Shown one piece after another: positions 1-8,743 of a DNA stretch of 64,000 nt. The DNA is from Alphaproteobacteria bacterium SO-S41 (GTDB lineage: Bacteria; Pseudomonadota; Alphaproteobacteria; Micropepsales; Micropepsaceae). Below the pieces are notes generated by a model that was not told the origin of the DNA, made no database searches, and saw only the letters and a list, made by a program, of their open reading frames with translations. Within the stretch, counting starts at the first letter, position 1; each line of letters begins with the position of its first letter. A program made the translations under genes and the position numbers. Location of the stretch: contig AP024629.1 in assembly GCA_019670725.1 (NCBI GenBank), positions 4,379,180 through 4,443,179 on the forward strand, written 5' to 3'.

Positions 1-527
1 CGGCGATAGACGACGTTGAGGCCGCCATGGCCGGCATTGCGGAACATCAGCACCGGCGCGCCGGACAGATCGAGTCGCATAACGGCATCACCGACGCGCA
101 GGGTCGCCACCGTGGCGGGCGCTTCAGCGATAACCGCGGACTGGCCGGGCGGTTCCGCGTGGTCGTCGGGCAGGTCGGCTTCGGCATCGATGACGGTGTA
201 TTGCGCTGCCGTGTCTTCGGCGGGGGCGCGGCCCTTGTGGGCCTTGATCCGGCTCTTGTGGCGGCGGAGGCGCTTTTCCATGCGCTCGGCCGTCTGGTCG
301 AAACTGGCGTAGATATCGACAGCCCGGGCTTCCGCGAACAATGTCAGCCCCGAGAAGACATGCACCTTGGCGGTGCAGGCATAGCCTTCGCCGTCGCGCG
401 AGAAGGCAACGGTGGCATCGAGGGACTGGTCGAAATACTTGCCGACGCCGGTATTGAGCTTGTCGGCGACATGGGCGCGCAGAGCATCGCCGATGTCGAT
501 CTGTTGGCCACTGATTTGGATATGCAT
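1..527 (-). CDS. hpf: Ribosome hibernation promoting factor, long form (partial, runs off left edge)
   Basis: Binds the 30S decoding region and promotes 70S/100S dimers in stationary phase. The N-terminal S30AE domain starts MHIQISGQQIDIGDAL, and the C-terminal dimerisation tail typical of long HPF (LRVGDAVMRLDLSG, ending NVVYRR) is entering when the window ends. About 175 residues are visible and no stop is reached. Start 527 matches the usual family N-terminus. An in-frame ATG at 605 adds 26 residues and has a much better Shine-Dalgarno (AGGGG, 7 nt), but codon use of the extension is less GC3-rich, so 527 is preferred. Position downstream of rpoN is usual for the class, here with two genes inserted. 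Confidence 0.9.
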   Translation of the reverse strand, partial: MHIQISGQQIDIGDALRAHVADKLNTGVGKYFDQSLDATVAFSRDGEGYACTAKVHVFSGLTLFAEARAVDIYASFDQTAERMEKRLRRHKSRIKAHKGRAPAEDTAAQYTVIDAEADLPDDHAEPPGQSAVIAEAPATVATLRVGDAVMRLDLSGAPVLMFRNAGHGGLNVVYR

Positions 528-611
528 GTCCGCTTCAAAATAAGGGCTGCGCTGCAGCCGGCCGGACAAGATAGTCGCGCCGGAATGGTCCGCCGTCGAG
601 GCCATTTTTAT

Positions 612-632
612 GCCCCTCAAACGATGAGGGGC
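612..632 (-). promoter_or_regulatory. Hairpin covering the upstream hpf Shine-Dalgarno
   Basis: On the minus strand GCCCCTCA pairs perfectly with TGAGGGGC around a five-base loop. The 3' arm contains the AGGGG Shine-Dalgarno of the ATG at 605. No U-run follows, so it is not a normal terminator. A translational switch is inferred. Confidence 0.5.
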
Positions 633-634
633 GC

Positions 635-663
635 CTCATAGGCGTGTCCTAACGTGAAGTCAA
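635..663 (-). promoter_or_regulatory. Sigma-70-type promoter for hpf
   Basis: Minus-strand -35 TTGACT (658-663) and -10 TATGAG (635-640) are separated by exactly 17 bp, just after the thioesterase gene and before hpf. It would let hpf be expressed independently of rpoN. Confidence 0.5.
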
Positions 664-672
664 CTTGGGGTG

Positions 673-1065
673 TCAGAGGACCATCTGGGTCTGGGTGACG
701 GCGGCGATCAATCGCCCGTCTTCCCTGAGGATCCGGGTCGTCCAGACCTGGGTGCGGCCACCCCGGTGCAGCGGCGTGCAGACCGCGGTGACCTTGGTTC
801 CCGCCGGACCGGCGGCGAGAAAGTTGGTTTTGCTCTCGATCGTCGTGGTGCCCTTGCCCGGCGGCAGGTTGAGGACGGTCGCGACCGCCCCCACCGAATC
901 GGCCAGCGCCATGACGGCGCCGCCGTGGAGGATGTTGCCGAGTGTGCAGAGATTCGGGCGGACCAGCATTTCGGCGCGGACCTCGTCCGGCGTCGCCTGC
1001 GTGAAGACGACACCCATCAGCGCGGCGAAGGGCATCGGATTGGCGTTGAGCTCGTCGAGGGTCAT
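673..1065 (-). CDS. PaaI-family hotdog thioesterase
   Basis: Predicted acyl-CoA thioesterase of the hotdog fold, 130 residues, a normal length for the PaaI/YbgC-like group. It has the family signature LGNILHGGAVMALADSVGA in the first half, where the HGG turn and the following acidic residue shape the active site, and a C-terminal strand ending VTQTQMVL. The ATG at 1065 overlaps the stop of the upstream XRE gene in an ATGA junction, so the two are translationally coupled. Thioesterases of this type usually act on aromatic or short acyl-CoAs; the substrate here is unknown. Confidence 0.85.
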   Translation of the reverse strand: MTLDELNANPMPFAALMGVVFTQATPDEVRAEMLVRPNLCTLGNILHGGAVMALADSVGAVATVLNLPPGKGTTTIESKTNFLAAGPAGTKVTAVCTPLHRGGRTQVWTTRILREDGRLIAAVTQTQMVL

Positions 1066-1832
1066 GGCGCGCTCCTGAACCAGGCGGCGGTGGCGTCGTC
1101 GGCAGGGAGGAAGAATTCGAGGCCGAGCCGCTCGACCCCGATATCGAGCGGCGTGCCCAGCGTCGCGAGCAGGGTGTAGAGCGCTAGCCGCGTGCCGTCT
1201 TTCTGGAAACGCAGGGTCAGCGCCGCGCCTTCGGGGGCATTGGGCTCGCGCCGGGGAATGGACGCCGGCACGGAGAGCATCGATTCGCCAGGCACCAGGT
1301 TGAGGATGCGCTGGGCACGTTGCTGGCGATCGGACCAGGCGACGACCTCTTCGGCATTCTCCAGATAGCGGCCGACGCCGCCTGTACCGAAGAAGAGCCG
1401 GCCGAGATCGTCGCTGGTGCGTGGGCCGCCAGCCAAGAAGGCGAAGAGGCGTTCGGCGCCTTGGTTTGCGGCGGCGATGCGGTGTCCGGATTCCAGCAGC
1501 ATGGCGGGCAGCGGGTCCTGCTGGGCAAGGACCGCGAGCAGCGCGCCGTCGATCGCCTGACGCGGCGCGGCGGACTTGCTGCGTTCCTGGAAAGCGGGGG
1601 CGAAGCCGGCGGCGAGGAGCATCAGGTTCTGATCCTTGAGGGGCACGCGCAGGACCGAGCCGAGGGTCAGCGCCATGCCGCGGCTGGGCCGCGCACGGCC
1701 GGATTCCAGAAAGCTCAAATGCCGTTGCGAGGCGCCGCAGGAGAGCGCGAGGTCGAGCTGGCTGAGGCGGCGGGTCTGGCGCCACGAGCGCAGGAGCGAG
1801 CCGAAACCGTTGGTGTCGTGCTGGGCGGTCAT
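1062..1832 (-). CDS. XRE-family regulator with MmyB-like ligand-binding domain
   Basis: Predicted DNA-binding regulator of 256 residues. The N-terminal helix-turn-helix reads RRLSQLDLALSCGASQRHLS followed by FLESGRARPS, the normal XRE pattern. The remaining ~180 residues match the MmyB-like domain found in MmyB-type regulators (P-A-M-L-L-E-S-G-H core, then an RFQKDGTRLALYTLLATLGTP stretch in the last third). MmyB-type domains are thought to bind fatty acids or similar ligands, which fits coupling to a thioesterase. An alternative ATG lies at 1859. It overlaps the thioesterase by ATGA. Confidence 0.8.
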   Translation of the reverse strand: MTAQHDTNGFGSLLRSWRQTRRLSQLDLALSCGASQRHLSFLESGRARPSRGMALTLGSVLRVPLKDQNLMLLAAGFAPAFQERSKSAAPRQAIDGALLAVLAQQDPLPAMLLESGHRIAAANQGAERLFAFLAGGPRTSDDLGRLFFGTGGVGRYLENAEEVVAWSDRQQRAQRILNLVPGESMLSVPASIPRREPNAPEGAALTLRFQKDGTRLALYTLLATLGTPLDIGVERLGLEFFLPADDATAAWFRSAP

Positions 1833-1882
1833 GGGGCGATCCAACGCCCTCGCCCGCATTCAGGCAATGACCTCGGAGGTAA

Positions 1883-3397
<1,515 letters not shown>

Positions 3398-3424
3398 GCC
3401 CCGAAAACGCCCCCGTCCCGTCCG

Positions 3425-4207
3425 TTACAGAGTGAAGCGATCGCCGAGATAGACGCGGCGGACGTCACGGTCCCCCACGATCTCGGCCGGCGTGCCCTCC
3501 ATCAGCACGCGCCCGTCATGGATGATCGAGGCGCGGTCGATGATGTCGAGCGTTTCGCGCACATTGTGGTCCGTGATGAGGACGCCGATGCCGCGGTTCT
3601 TGAGATGCGTGACGAGCGCGCGAATGTCGCCGACCGCGATCGGGTCGATGCCGGCAAAGGGCTCGTCGAGCAGGATGTAGCTGGGGGCGCTGGCGAGCGC
3701 CCGGGCGATCTCGACCCGGCGCCGCTCGCCGCCCGAAAGGGCGATGGCGGGGGTGCGGGCGAGATGTTCGACGCCGAATTCGGCGAGGAGTTCCTGGGTC
3801 AGCTGGCGGGCGCGCGCCGGGTTCTTCTCGGTCAACTCGGCGACCGCCATGACATTGTCTTCAACGGTCAGGCCGCGGAAAATCGAGGCTTCCTGCGGCA
3901 GATAGCCAAGGCCGAGCCGCGCGCGGCGATACATTGGCAGCTTGGTCACATCGACGCCGTCGAGCTCGATCGTGCCGTAATCGGCCGGGATCAGCCCCAT
4001 GATCATGTAGAAGCAGGTCGTCTTACCGGCGCCGTTGGGGCCGAGCAGGCCGACCGACTCGCCGCGGCGGACGTTCACGGAGATGCCGCGCACCACGGGG
4101 CGCTTGCGGAAGCTCTTGCCGATGCGCGTGACCACGAGCCCGCCCGTCCCCTGGACCACGGTCGGTCCGGCAGATTTGGTGGCGGCATCAAGGGCGTTCG
4201 AGGTCAT
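3425..4207 (-). CDS. lptB: LPS export ABC transporter ATPase LptB
   Basis: Cytoplasmic ATPase (260 residues) of LptB2FG, which extracts LPS from the inner membrane and pushes it onto the LptC-LptA bridge. Walker A is GPNGAGKTT at about residues 56-64, the signature is LSGGERRRVEIARALA, and Walker B is ILLDEPFAGIDP with a following ITDHNVRE switch histidine. The ATG at 4207 has GGAG five bases upstream; a GTG at 4210 is the alternative. Unlike most relatives, it is separated from lptA by more than 500 bp that carry their own promoter. Confidence 0.97.
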   Translation of the reverse strand: MTSNALDAATKSAGPTVVQGTGGLVVTRIGKSFRKRPVVRGISVNVRRGESVGLLGPNGAGKTTCFYMIMGLIPADYGTIELDGVDVTKLPMYRRARLGLGYLPQEASIFRGLTVEDNVMAVAELTEKNPARARQLTQELLAEFGVEHLARTPAIALSGGERRRVEIARALASAPSYILLDEPFAGIDPIAVGDIRALVTHLKNRGIGVLITDHNVRETLDIIDRASIIHDGRVLMEGTPAEIVGDRDVRRVYLGDRFTL

Positions 4208-4276
4208 CACGGCTCCATCAGACGCATACGCGCTTAAGATTGGGTGAAGGACCGGCTGAGTTGGCGCGGTTCTTGC

Positions 4277-4624
4277 CTAAGGTAAACGCCGCCATGTTGG
4301 GCATTCCGTCGGTGGGCGCAAGCGACGAATGCTGCACCTGCGTTGCGGCAGGTGTAAGCGGGGTTGAACCGCGATTTTTCGGGTAATCGGCGGGTCCGCG
4401 CGAACCATTATTGCGCGACCGCGACATAAAGCATGTTCGTTTGTCATAGGCGTCCCGCGCAGGGATGTCGCATTCGAATGTCGACGGGCCGGATTTCCGC
4501 GACGGGCGGGTATTCGAACGTCGCTTAAGGGGTGGGTCTTTGTTGGGCGGTATTCGAATGCCGGTTTCTGACAATTGTTCACGAGCAGGCCGGGGAGGCC
4601 TGTCTCCTTCCCCCTACCAGGCAT
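4277..4624 (-). CDS. Doubtful small ORF in the lptB leader
   Basis: A 115-codon frame starting MPGRGKETGLPG, very basic and rich in Arg and Pro, with no domain I recognise. In its favour, the ATG at 4624 has AGGAGG exactly 7 bases upstream and lies about 30 bp downstream of a predicted start site. Against it, amino-acid composition looks like translated GC-rich non-coding DNA and the frame contains the phased TTCGAA elements. It may be a leader frame, a lineage-specific protein or chance. Confidence 0.2.
   Translation of the reverse strand: MPGRGKETGLPGLLVNNCQKPAFEYRPTKTHPLSDVRIPARRGNPARRHSNATSLRGTPMTNEHALCRGRAIMVRADPPITRKIAVQPRLHLPQRRCSIRRLRPPTECPTWRRLP
4471..4560. repeat. Three TTCGAA palindromic elements at 40-bp spacing
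   Basis: CATTCGAATG (4471-4480), TATTCGAACG (4511-4520) and TATTCGAATG (4551-4560) begin exactly 40 bp apart. The first is a perfect 10-bp palindrome. The last two are each preceded by GGGCGG or GGGCGGG. Sequence between them is not conserved. Confidence 0.6.
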
Positions 4625-4642
4625 GACTCCGCCTCCTCATGA

Positions 4643-4658
4643 AAGGATAATTATCCTT
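4643..4658. promoter_or_regulatory. 16-bp perfect palindrome, candidate operator
   Basis: AAGGATAATTATCCTT is a perfect palindrome with no loop. It covers the predicted transcription start of the minus-strand promoter at 4662-4689, a classical repressor position. The binding protein is unknown. Confidence 0.5.
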
Positions 4659-4661
4659 GGG

Positions 4662-4689
4662 AATATAAGTCTATTTCCGGGAGTGTCAA
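4662..4689 (-). promoter_or_regulatory. Sigma-70-type promoter for lptB-rpoN
   Basis: Minus-strand -35 TTGACA (4684-4689, perfect) and -10 TATATT (4662-4667) with a 16-bp spacer. Start is expected near 4655, giving a leader of about 450 nt before lptB. Confidence 0.6.
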
Positions 4690-4743
4690 GCAAAGCCGTT
4701 CTCGTCACGGAGACTTCCCCGTTGCCTCGCTTGCGGCGTACCG

Positions 4744-5253
4744 CTACTGCCCCTTGGTGTCGCCGGGCTGGAGGATGCCTTCGACGCGGCCGGTGGCGGA
4801 GCCCTTGGCGGTCAGGGTGGCGGTGCCGGCCTTCAGATCGACGAGAAGCTCGGTCCCCTTCAGCGTATTGCCGCCCTGGGTCAGGATCACGTCGCCGGTG
4901 AGGCGGATCGTGCGGGCCGCGATGTCGTAGACGCCGAGCGGCGCGCGCGCGGTCGCATCCTTCGAGGTGACGATCACGTCGCCCGACGCCGTTACCTTGG
5001 TCAGCTTCGATTGCGGCGCCTCGGCGACGACCTTGGCGGCGCGCAGGACGAGCTCCCCCTGCTCGATGCGCACATTGCCTTCATAGGTGATCGTCTCGGC
5101 CTCGAAGTCGGCCTGCTGGGTTTCGGCGCTGACATGGATCGGCTTGTCGGAATCATCGCCGAGGCCCGAGAACGGCGTCTTGTCCTGGGCCAGCACCGGA
5201 CCGGCGGCGGCGGCGAGCGCGAAGAGCCCGGCGATGAGAGCGCGGCGGATCAT
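4744..5253 (-). CDS. lptA: LPS transport periplasmic protein LptA
   Basis: Periplasmic OstA-fold protein (169 residues) that polymerises into the bridge carrying LPS from LptC to LptD. A Sec signal peptide is clear (MIRRALIAGLFALAAAAGPVLA, cut before QDK). The mature part has the repeated beta-jellyroll strands expected (PIHVSAETQQADFEAETITYEGNV, then GDVIVTSKDA and GDVILTQGGNTLKG). The start codon overlaps the lptC stop (5250-5253, ATGA). Confidence 0.93.
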   Translation of the reverse strand: MIRRALIAGLFALAAAAGPVLAQDKTPFSGLGDDSDKPIHVSAETQQADFEAETITYEGNVRIEQGELVLRAAKVVAEAPQSKLTKVTASGDVIVTSKDATARAPLGVYDIAARTIRLTGDVILTQGGNTLKGTELLVDLKAGTATLTAKGSATGRVEGILQPGDTKGQ

Positions 5254-5969
5254 GGCGTGGTCTCCGGAGGCGTGGCGGGTGGGGTTTCGGGCCTGGCGGG
5301 ATCGGCGGCGGAGGGGTTGAGCACCGAGGTGACGCCGCCGGTGAAGGTGACCTTCTTCACGGATTTCTCGATCCTGAAGCCCGCCGCCTCGATCGTGCCC
5401 ATGGGGCCGTCGACCTTCACGGGCGCATCGCCGGTGAAGATGCCGGTCTTCATATTGCCTTGGGCGCGCTCGGTTTCGAAATGATAGATGCCGCCAAGCT
5501 CGATCTTCACGCCGCCATTGGCGGAGGTTTCGCCGGATTCAGGATGCAGCGCGCCGGACTTGGCGGTCAGCACCAGCGTGCCGTCCTCCAGCTCCACATT
5601 GGCGGCGAGGTCGGCGAGTTCGATCTTGCCCTCGCGGGTCTGCACCGCCTCGGTCGCCGTCACCTGATAGGGCTTGCCGTTCTCGCCGATGCCTTTCAGC
5701 ACCGGCGCGTGCATCTCGATGCCCGGCACATCGGTGCCGGCGACATGGGAGTCCTCACGGCGATTGACGACGAGGCTGACGAAGATGGCGGCGACGCAGG
5801 CCGCGGCGAGCAGCGGCAGCGCGATCTTCAGCCGCGAGACCCGGCGGCGATGGCGTTCGGCATCGGCAAAGCGGGTGGCGGAGGAAGCACTCGGCGCGAG
5901 ACGCTCAAGGCGCGTCGCCGGCTTCAGCTCGCCCGCCTTCGGGTCATCCGTTTTGAGCGCGCCGGTCAT
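5250..5969 (-). CDS. lptC: LPS export inner-membrane protein LptC
   Basis: Bitopic LptC, 239 residues, receives LPS from LptB2FG and hands it to LptA. A basic cytoplasmic stretch (RHRRRVSRLK) precedes a single membrane span (IALPLLAAACVAAIFVSLVV, about residues 50-70), then a periplasmic jellyroll with a repeated acidic/hydrophobic strand pattern and a proline-rich tail. ATG 5969 is chosen because it forms an ATGA overlap with the kdsD stop; an upstream in-frame ATG at 5990 would overlap more. Confidence 0.92.
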   Translation of the reverse strand: MTGALKTDDPKAGELKPATRLERLAPSASSATRFADAERHRRRVSRLKIALPLLAAACVAAIFVSLVVNRREDSHVAGTDVPGIEMHAPVLKGIGENGKPYQVTATEAVQTREGKIELADLAANVELEDGTLVLTAKSGALHPESGETSANGGVKIELGGIYHFETERAQGNMKTGIFTGDAPVKVDGPMGTIEAAGFRIEKSVKKVTFTGGVTSVLNPSAADPARPETPPATPPETTP

Positions 5970-6952
5970 GAAAGGCCGGCCTTCAGGCAATCGTGGACGT
6001 GGATGAGGCCGAGCGGCGGGCGCGCGGGATCGTCCACCACGAAGAGCGCGGTGATCTGTGCCCGATTGAGGACGGCCAGCGCCTCGGAAGCGAGGGCTTT
6101 CGGCGCGATCGTCTTGGGCCCTGATGTCATCACCGTGCCGACCGGGCGGCCGGAGAGGTTCTCGCCGAAGCGGCGGCGCATGTCGCCGTCGGTGAGGATG
6201 CCGGCGAGCGCACCCGACGCGTCCGTGATGCCGACACAGCCGAAGCGCTTGGCGGACATGGCGGCGACCGCCTCTTCCATCGTAGCGCTTTCCGCGACCA
6301 GCGGCATTTCATCGCCGGTATGCATGAGATCTCTGACGGTCAGCAGCGCCTGGCCGAGCGAGCCGCCGGGATGGAAGACCTTGTATTGCTCGCGCCCGAA
6401 GCCGCGGCGCTCCATCAGCGCGACCGCGAGTGCATCGCCCAGCGCCAGCATCATGGTGGTCGAGGTCGTGGGCGCGAGGCCCATCGGGCAGGCTTCCTCG
6501 GCCGGCGGCAGGACGAGCGCGATGTCGGCGGCGCGCAGCAGGGTGGAGCCGGGGCGCGAGGCCATGCCGATCAGGGGGATGCCCTGGCGGCGGGTGTGCA
6601 GGATGAGGTCGGCGAGTTCGCGGGTTTCGCCGGAATTGGAAAGCACCAGCACGGCGTCGCGCGGCGTGATCATGCCGAGATCGCCATGGCTCGCCTCGGC
6701 GGGGTGGACGAACTGGGCGGGCGTGCCGGTGGAGGAAAGCGTCGCCGCGATCTTGGTCGAGACGTGGTGGCTCTTGCCCATGCCGGACACGATGACCCGG
6801 CCGGTGACGCCGATCAGGACATCGACCGCCCGGGCGAAGCTGGCATCGATCGCGGCGGCGAGACTGGTGAGCGCCGCCGCCTCGATGCCCAGCACGCGGC
6901 GCGCGACGGCGAGGTCGTCGGACGCCGGGAGATGCGGGGCGGGCGCGGACAT
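5966..6952 (-). CDS. kdsD: Arabinose-5-phosphate isomerase KdsD
   Basis: Converts ribulose-5-phosphate to arabinose-5-phosphate, the first step to Kdo for LPS. An N-terminal SIS domain carries VSGMGKSHH, STGTPAQFVHPAEASHGDLGM and SNSGET, and EEACPMGLAPTTSTT follows; two CBS domains are at the C-terminus (VRDLMHTGDEMPLV, and DGDMRRRFGENL). The ATG at 6952 gives 328 residues, the length of E. coli KdsD; an upstream ATG at 7009 would add 19 residues and overlap the preceding gene. The usual second Gly of GMGKSGH is His here. Pairs functionally with kdsA at the other end of the window. Confidence 0.95.
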   Translation of the reverse strand: MSAPAPHLPASDDLAVARRVLGIEAAALTSLAAAIDASFARAVDVLIGVTGRVIVSGMGKSHHVSTKIAATLSSTGTPAQFVHPAEASHGDLGMITPRDAVLVLSNSGETRELADLILHTRRQGIPLIGMASRPGSTLLRAADIALVLPPAEEACPMGLAPTTSTTMMLALGDALAVALMERRGFGREQYKVFHPGGSLGQALLTVRDLMHTGDEMPLVAESATMEEAVAAMSAKRFGCVGITDASGALAGILTDGDMRRRFGENLSGRPVGTVMTSGPKTIAPKALASEALAVLNRAQITALFVVDDPARPPLGLIHVHDCLKAGLS

Positions 6953-6995
6953 GGCCTTCAGATAGTCCTCACCGCTCCCGCCGTCCACCTGACGC

Positions 6996-8078
6996 TCAGT
7001 TATGCGCATCCAGCGTGACGCGGCTGTTCCAGTCGATCGCGGGGCCGGTGGGGGCGGCGCCGGTAGCGACGGCGGTCAGGGACTGGAATTCGCCGAGCGT
7101 GAAGGCGGGCGATGCCTTGACCGCGACGGCGATCACGTCGGGCTTCATCACGAAATTGTAGGCGGCGCGCACCAGCGGCAGCAGCTTTTCCGGCGCGAGC
7201 TTGCCGCCCATCGCCTGGGCCCGGATGAGGAGATCGGCCTCGGTCAGTTCGGTCTTCGGCGTGCCGTCGGCATTGGTGCCCAGGAACTGGGCGCGCAGCG
7301 GCGCCAGCTGCGGCTCCAGCTTCGCCATCAGGCCCTGATCGTCGAAGGCGATGTCGAACGCGGCATAGCCGACCTTGGCGACGGGGCTGTTCGGATCAGC
7401 CAGCGCGGCCTTGGTCGCCTCGGCGGTCGCGGCGGGGTCGATCAGCATTTTCGTGCCGTTGGCGCGGGCCCAGTCGACATAGGCGGGGGTGACATTGTCC
7501 TGCGTCGTCTTGAAGTCGACACGGAAGGCGGTCGCGATATCGAGCGCGCCGGACTGGACCCAGATGCCCGTGCCGAAATCGAGCGCGGAATCGATGTCGA
7601 GCGCGATATCGACCGTCTGGTAGCCGAGGCCCTGGACATAGCCCGCCATCATCACGACGCCCATGCCGAGCGAAGCGCCCGCCTGCGACTGGCCGAGCTG
7701 CTGGCCCGCCGTCATCAGTTCGGCGAGGTCGGCCTTGATGTTGGTGAAGCGGCCCTTGAGATGGGTGACATAGCCGTCCTCGACCGCGACTTCCGTCAGC
7801 TCCAGATCGCCGAGCGGAATGGTGGTGACGCCGAGATTGCGGCCGGCGAGATCGACATAGATGCCGTGGGCGATGAAGCCGTAGCCGGTCTCTTCCACGC
7901 TCGCCCATTTCAGCAGCCCGTCGGGAACGCCGTAGAGCCGCAGCGCATCGGCAAAGCGGGCCTCGGCCGATTCCTGGGCCCAGGCGGCGGGGGCGAGGCC
8001 GGGGGCGACCAAGGCCGCGCCGCCGGCGAGCGCGAGGCCGATGGCCAGAGCGGAGGCGGTGCGTTTGAAGAAGCTCAT
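6996..8078 (-). CDS. Secreted protein of unknown function in the Kdo/Lpt cluster
   Basis: A 360-residue protein with a clear Sec signal peptide (MSFFKRTASALAIGLALAGG, ending near APAAWAQE). The mature part alternates predicted beta strands with amphipathic segments (for example VYVDLAGRNLGVTTIPLGDLEL, reading as pairs of strands) and resembles YdgA/DUF945-like periplasmic folds only loosely. No catalytic motif is visible. Start 8078 has GAGGAC a suitable distance upstream. It lies between a PqiA-like membrane protein and kdsD, so an envelope role is inferred from context. Confidence 0.75.
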   Translation of the reverse strand: MSFFKRTASALAIGLALAGGAALVAPGLAPAAWAQESAEARFADALRLYGVPDGLLKWASVEETGYGFIAHGIYVDLAGRNLGVTTIPLGDLELTEVAVEDGYVTHLKGRFTNIKADLAELMTAGQQLGQSQAGASLGMGVVMMAGYVQGLGYQTVDIALDIDSALDFGTGIWVQSGALDIATAFRVDFKTTQDNVTPAYVDWARANGTKMLIDPAATAEATKAALADPNSPVAKVGYAAFDIAFDDQGLMAKLEPQLAPLRAQFLGTNADGTPKTELTEADLLIRAQAMGGKLAPEKLLPLVRAAYNFVMKPDVIAVAVKASPAFTLGEFQSLTAVATGAAPTGPAIDWNSRVTLDAHN

Positions 8079-8161
8079 CTCGTGTCCTCGTTCAGATATC
8101 CCGCAGGCCGGGAGTGACGGGAAGAATACGCCGATATCAAGGCTGCGGATGACGGCCGCCG

Positions 8162-8743
8162 TCACACGCCGGTGCGGCGCGCACGCAGCGCCAGCAGCAC
8201 ATCGATGACAAAACTCAGCAGCACATAGACGATGAAAAGATAAAAGCCCGATCGCAGCCGCGTGACGGTCTCGACCGTCGCGGGACCGGGATTGTCGCCC
8301 TGGCCGATCGTGGAGGCCGCCATCACGGAGACGATGATCGCGACCGCGAAGATATCGACCATCGCGAAGCGGCCGATGAACTGAAGCACCGAGGCGAGAG
8401 CCCGGCCGCGCCCGCCCGGCGGCAGCGCGATGACGAGGCCGACGCCGATATTCTTCACGATCGGCAGCGCGACGCCGAAAATGAAAAGCATGGCGGCGAT
8501 GACGATGTAGTTGGTCTCGATCAGCCGCTCGATCATCGTCACGACGCTGCGCGTCTCGTCGAGGATCGTCATGCTCTGGAAGGGTTCGGGAATGAAGGCG
8601 GGGAGCCGCGCCGTCACCTGCACGGTGAGGAGCGGCTGGGTCCACGCGGCGATGAGGAGCGCGAAGGCGAGCGCCAGCAGCAGGCCGAGCAGGACCCGCG
8701 CGGGTCCCGTCTGCAGCCAGTGGGCTTTCGCGTCAGTGGGCAA
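8162..8743 (-). CDS. PqiA-like inner-membrane protein
   Basis: A 193-residue protein with four predicted membrane spans (near residues 17-37, 80-100, 120-145 and 168-187) and the conserved PqiA core FIGRFAMVDIFAVAIIVS. PqiA proteins work with MCE proteins in lipid traffic across the envelope; no pqiB lies here. It starts from a TTG at 8743 that overlaps the end of rnd by 11 bases; no better start exists before the first span. E. coli PqiA has two such modules, so this is the single-domain form. Confidence 0.8.
   Translation of the reverse strand: MPTDAKAHWLQTGPARVLLGLLLALAFALLIAAWTQPLLTVQVTARLPAFIPEPFQSMTILDETRSVVTMIERLIETNYIVIAAMLFIFGVALPIVKNIGVGLVIALPPGGRGRALASVLQFIGRFAMVDIFAVAIIVSVMAASTIGQGDNPGPATVETVTRLRSGFYLFIVYVLLSFVIDVLLALRARRTGV

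Larger units (their letters stand above)
4211..4743. other. Long lptA-lptB intergenic region (lptB leader)
   Basis: This 533-bp gap replaces the tight lptA-lptB junction seen in most relatives. It holds a minus-strand promoter (4662-4689), a 16-bp palindrome, a small stem-loop (CAGGCC/GGCCTG at 4586-4602), three TTCGAA elements at 40-bp period, and a 115-codon open frame (4277-4624). I see no convincing gene on the plus strand. Confidence 0.7.
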
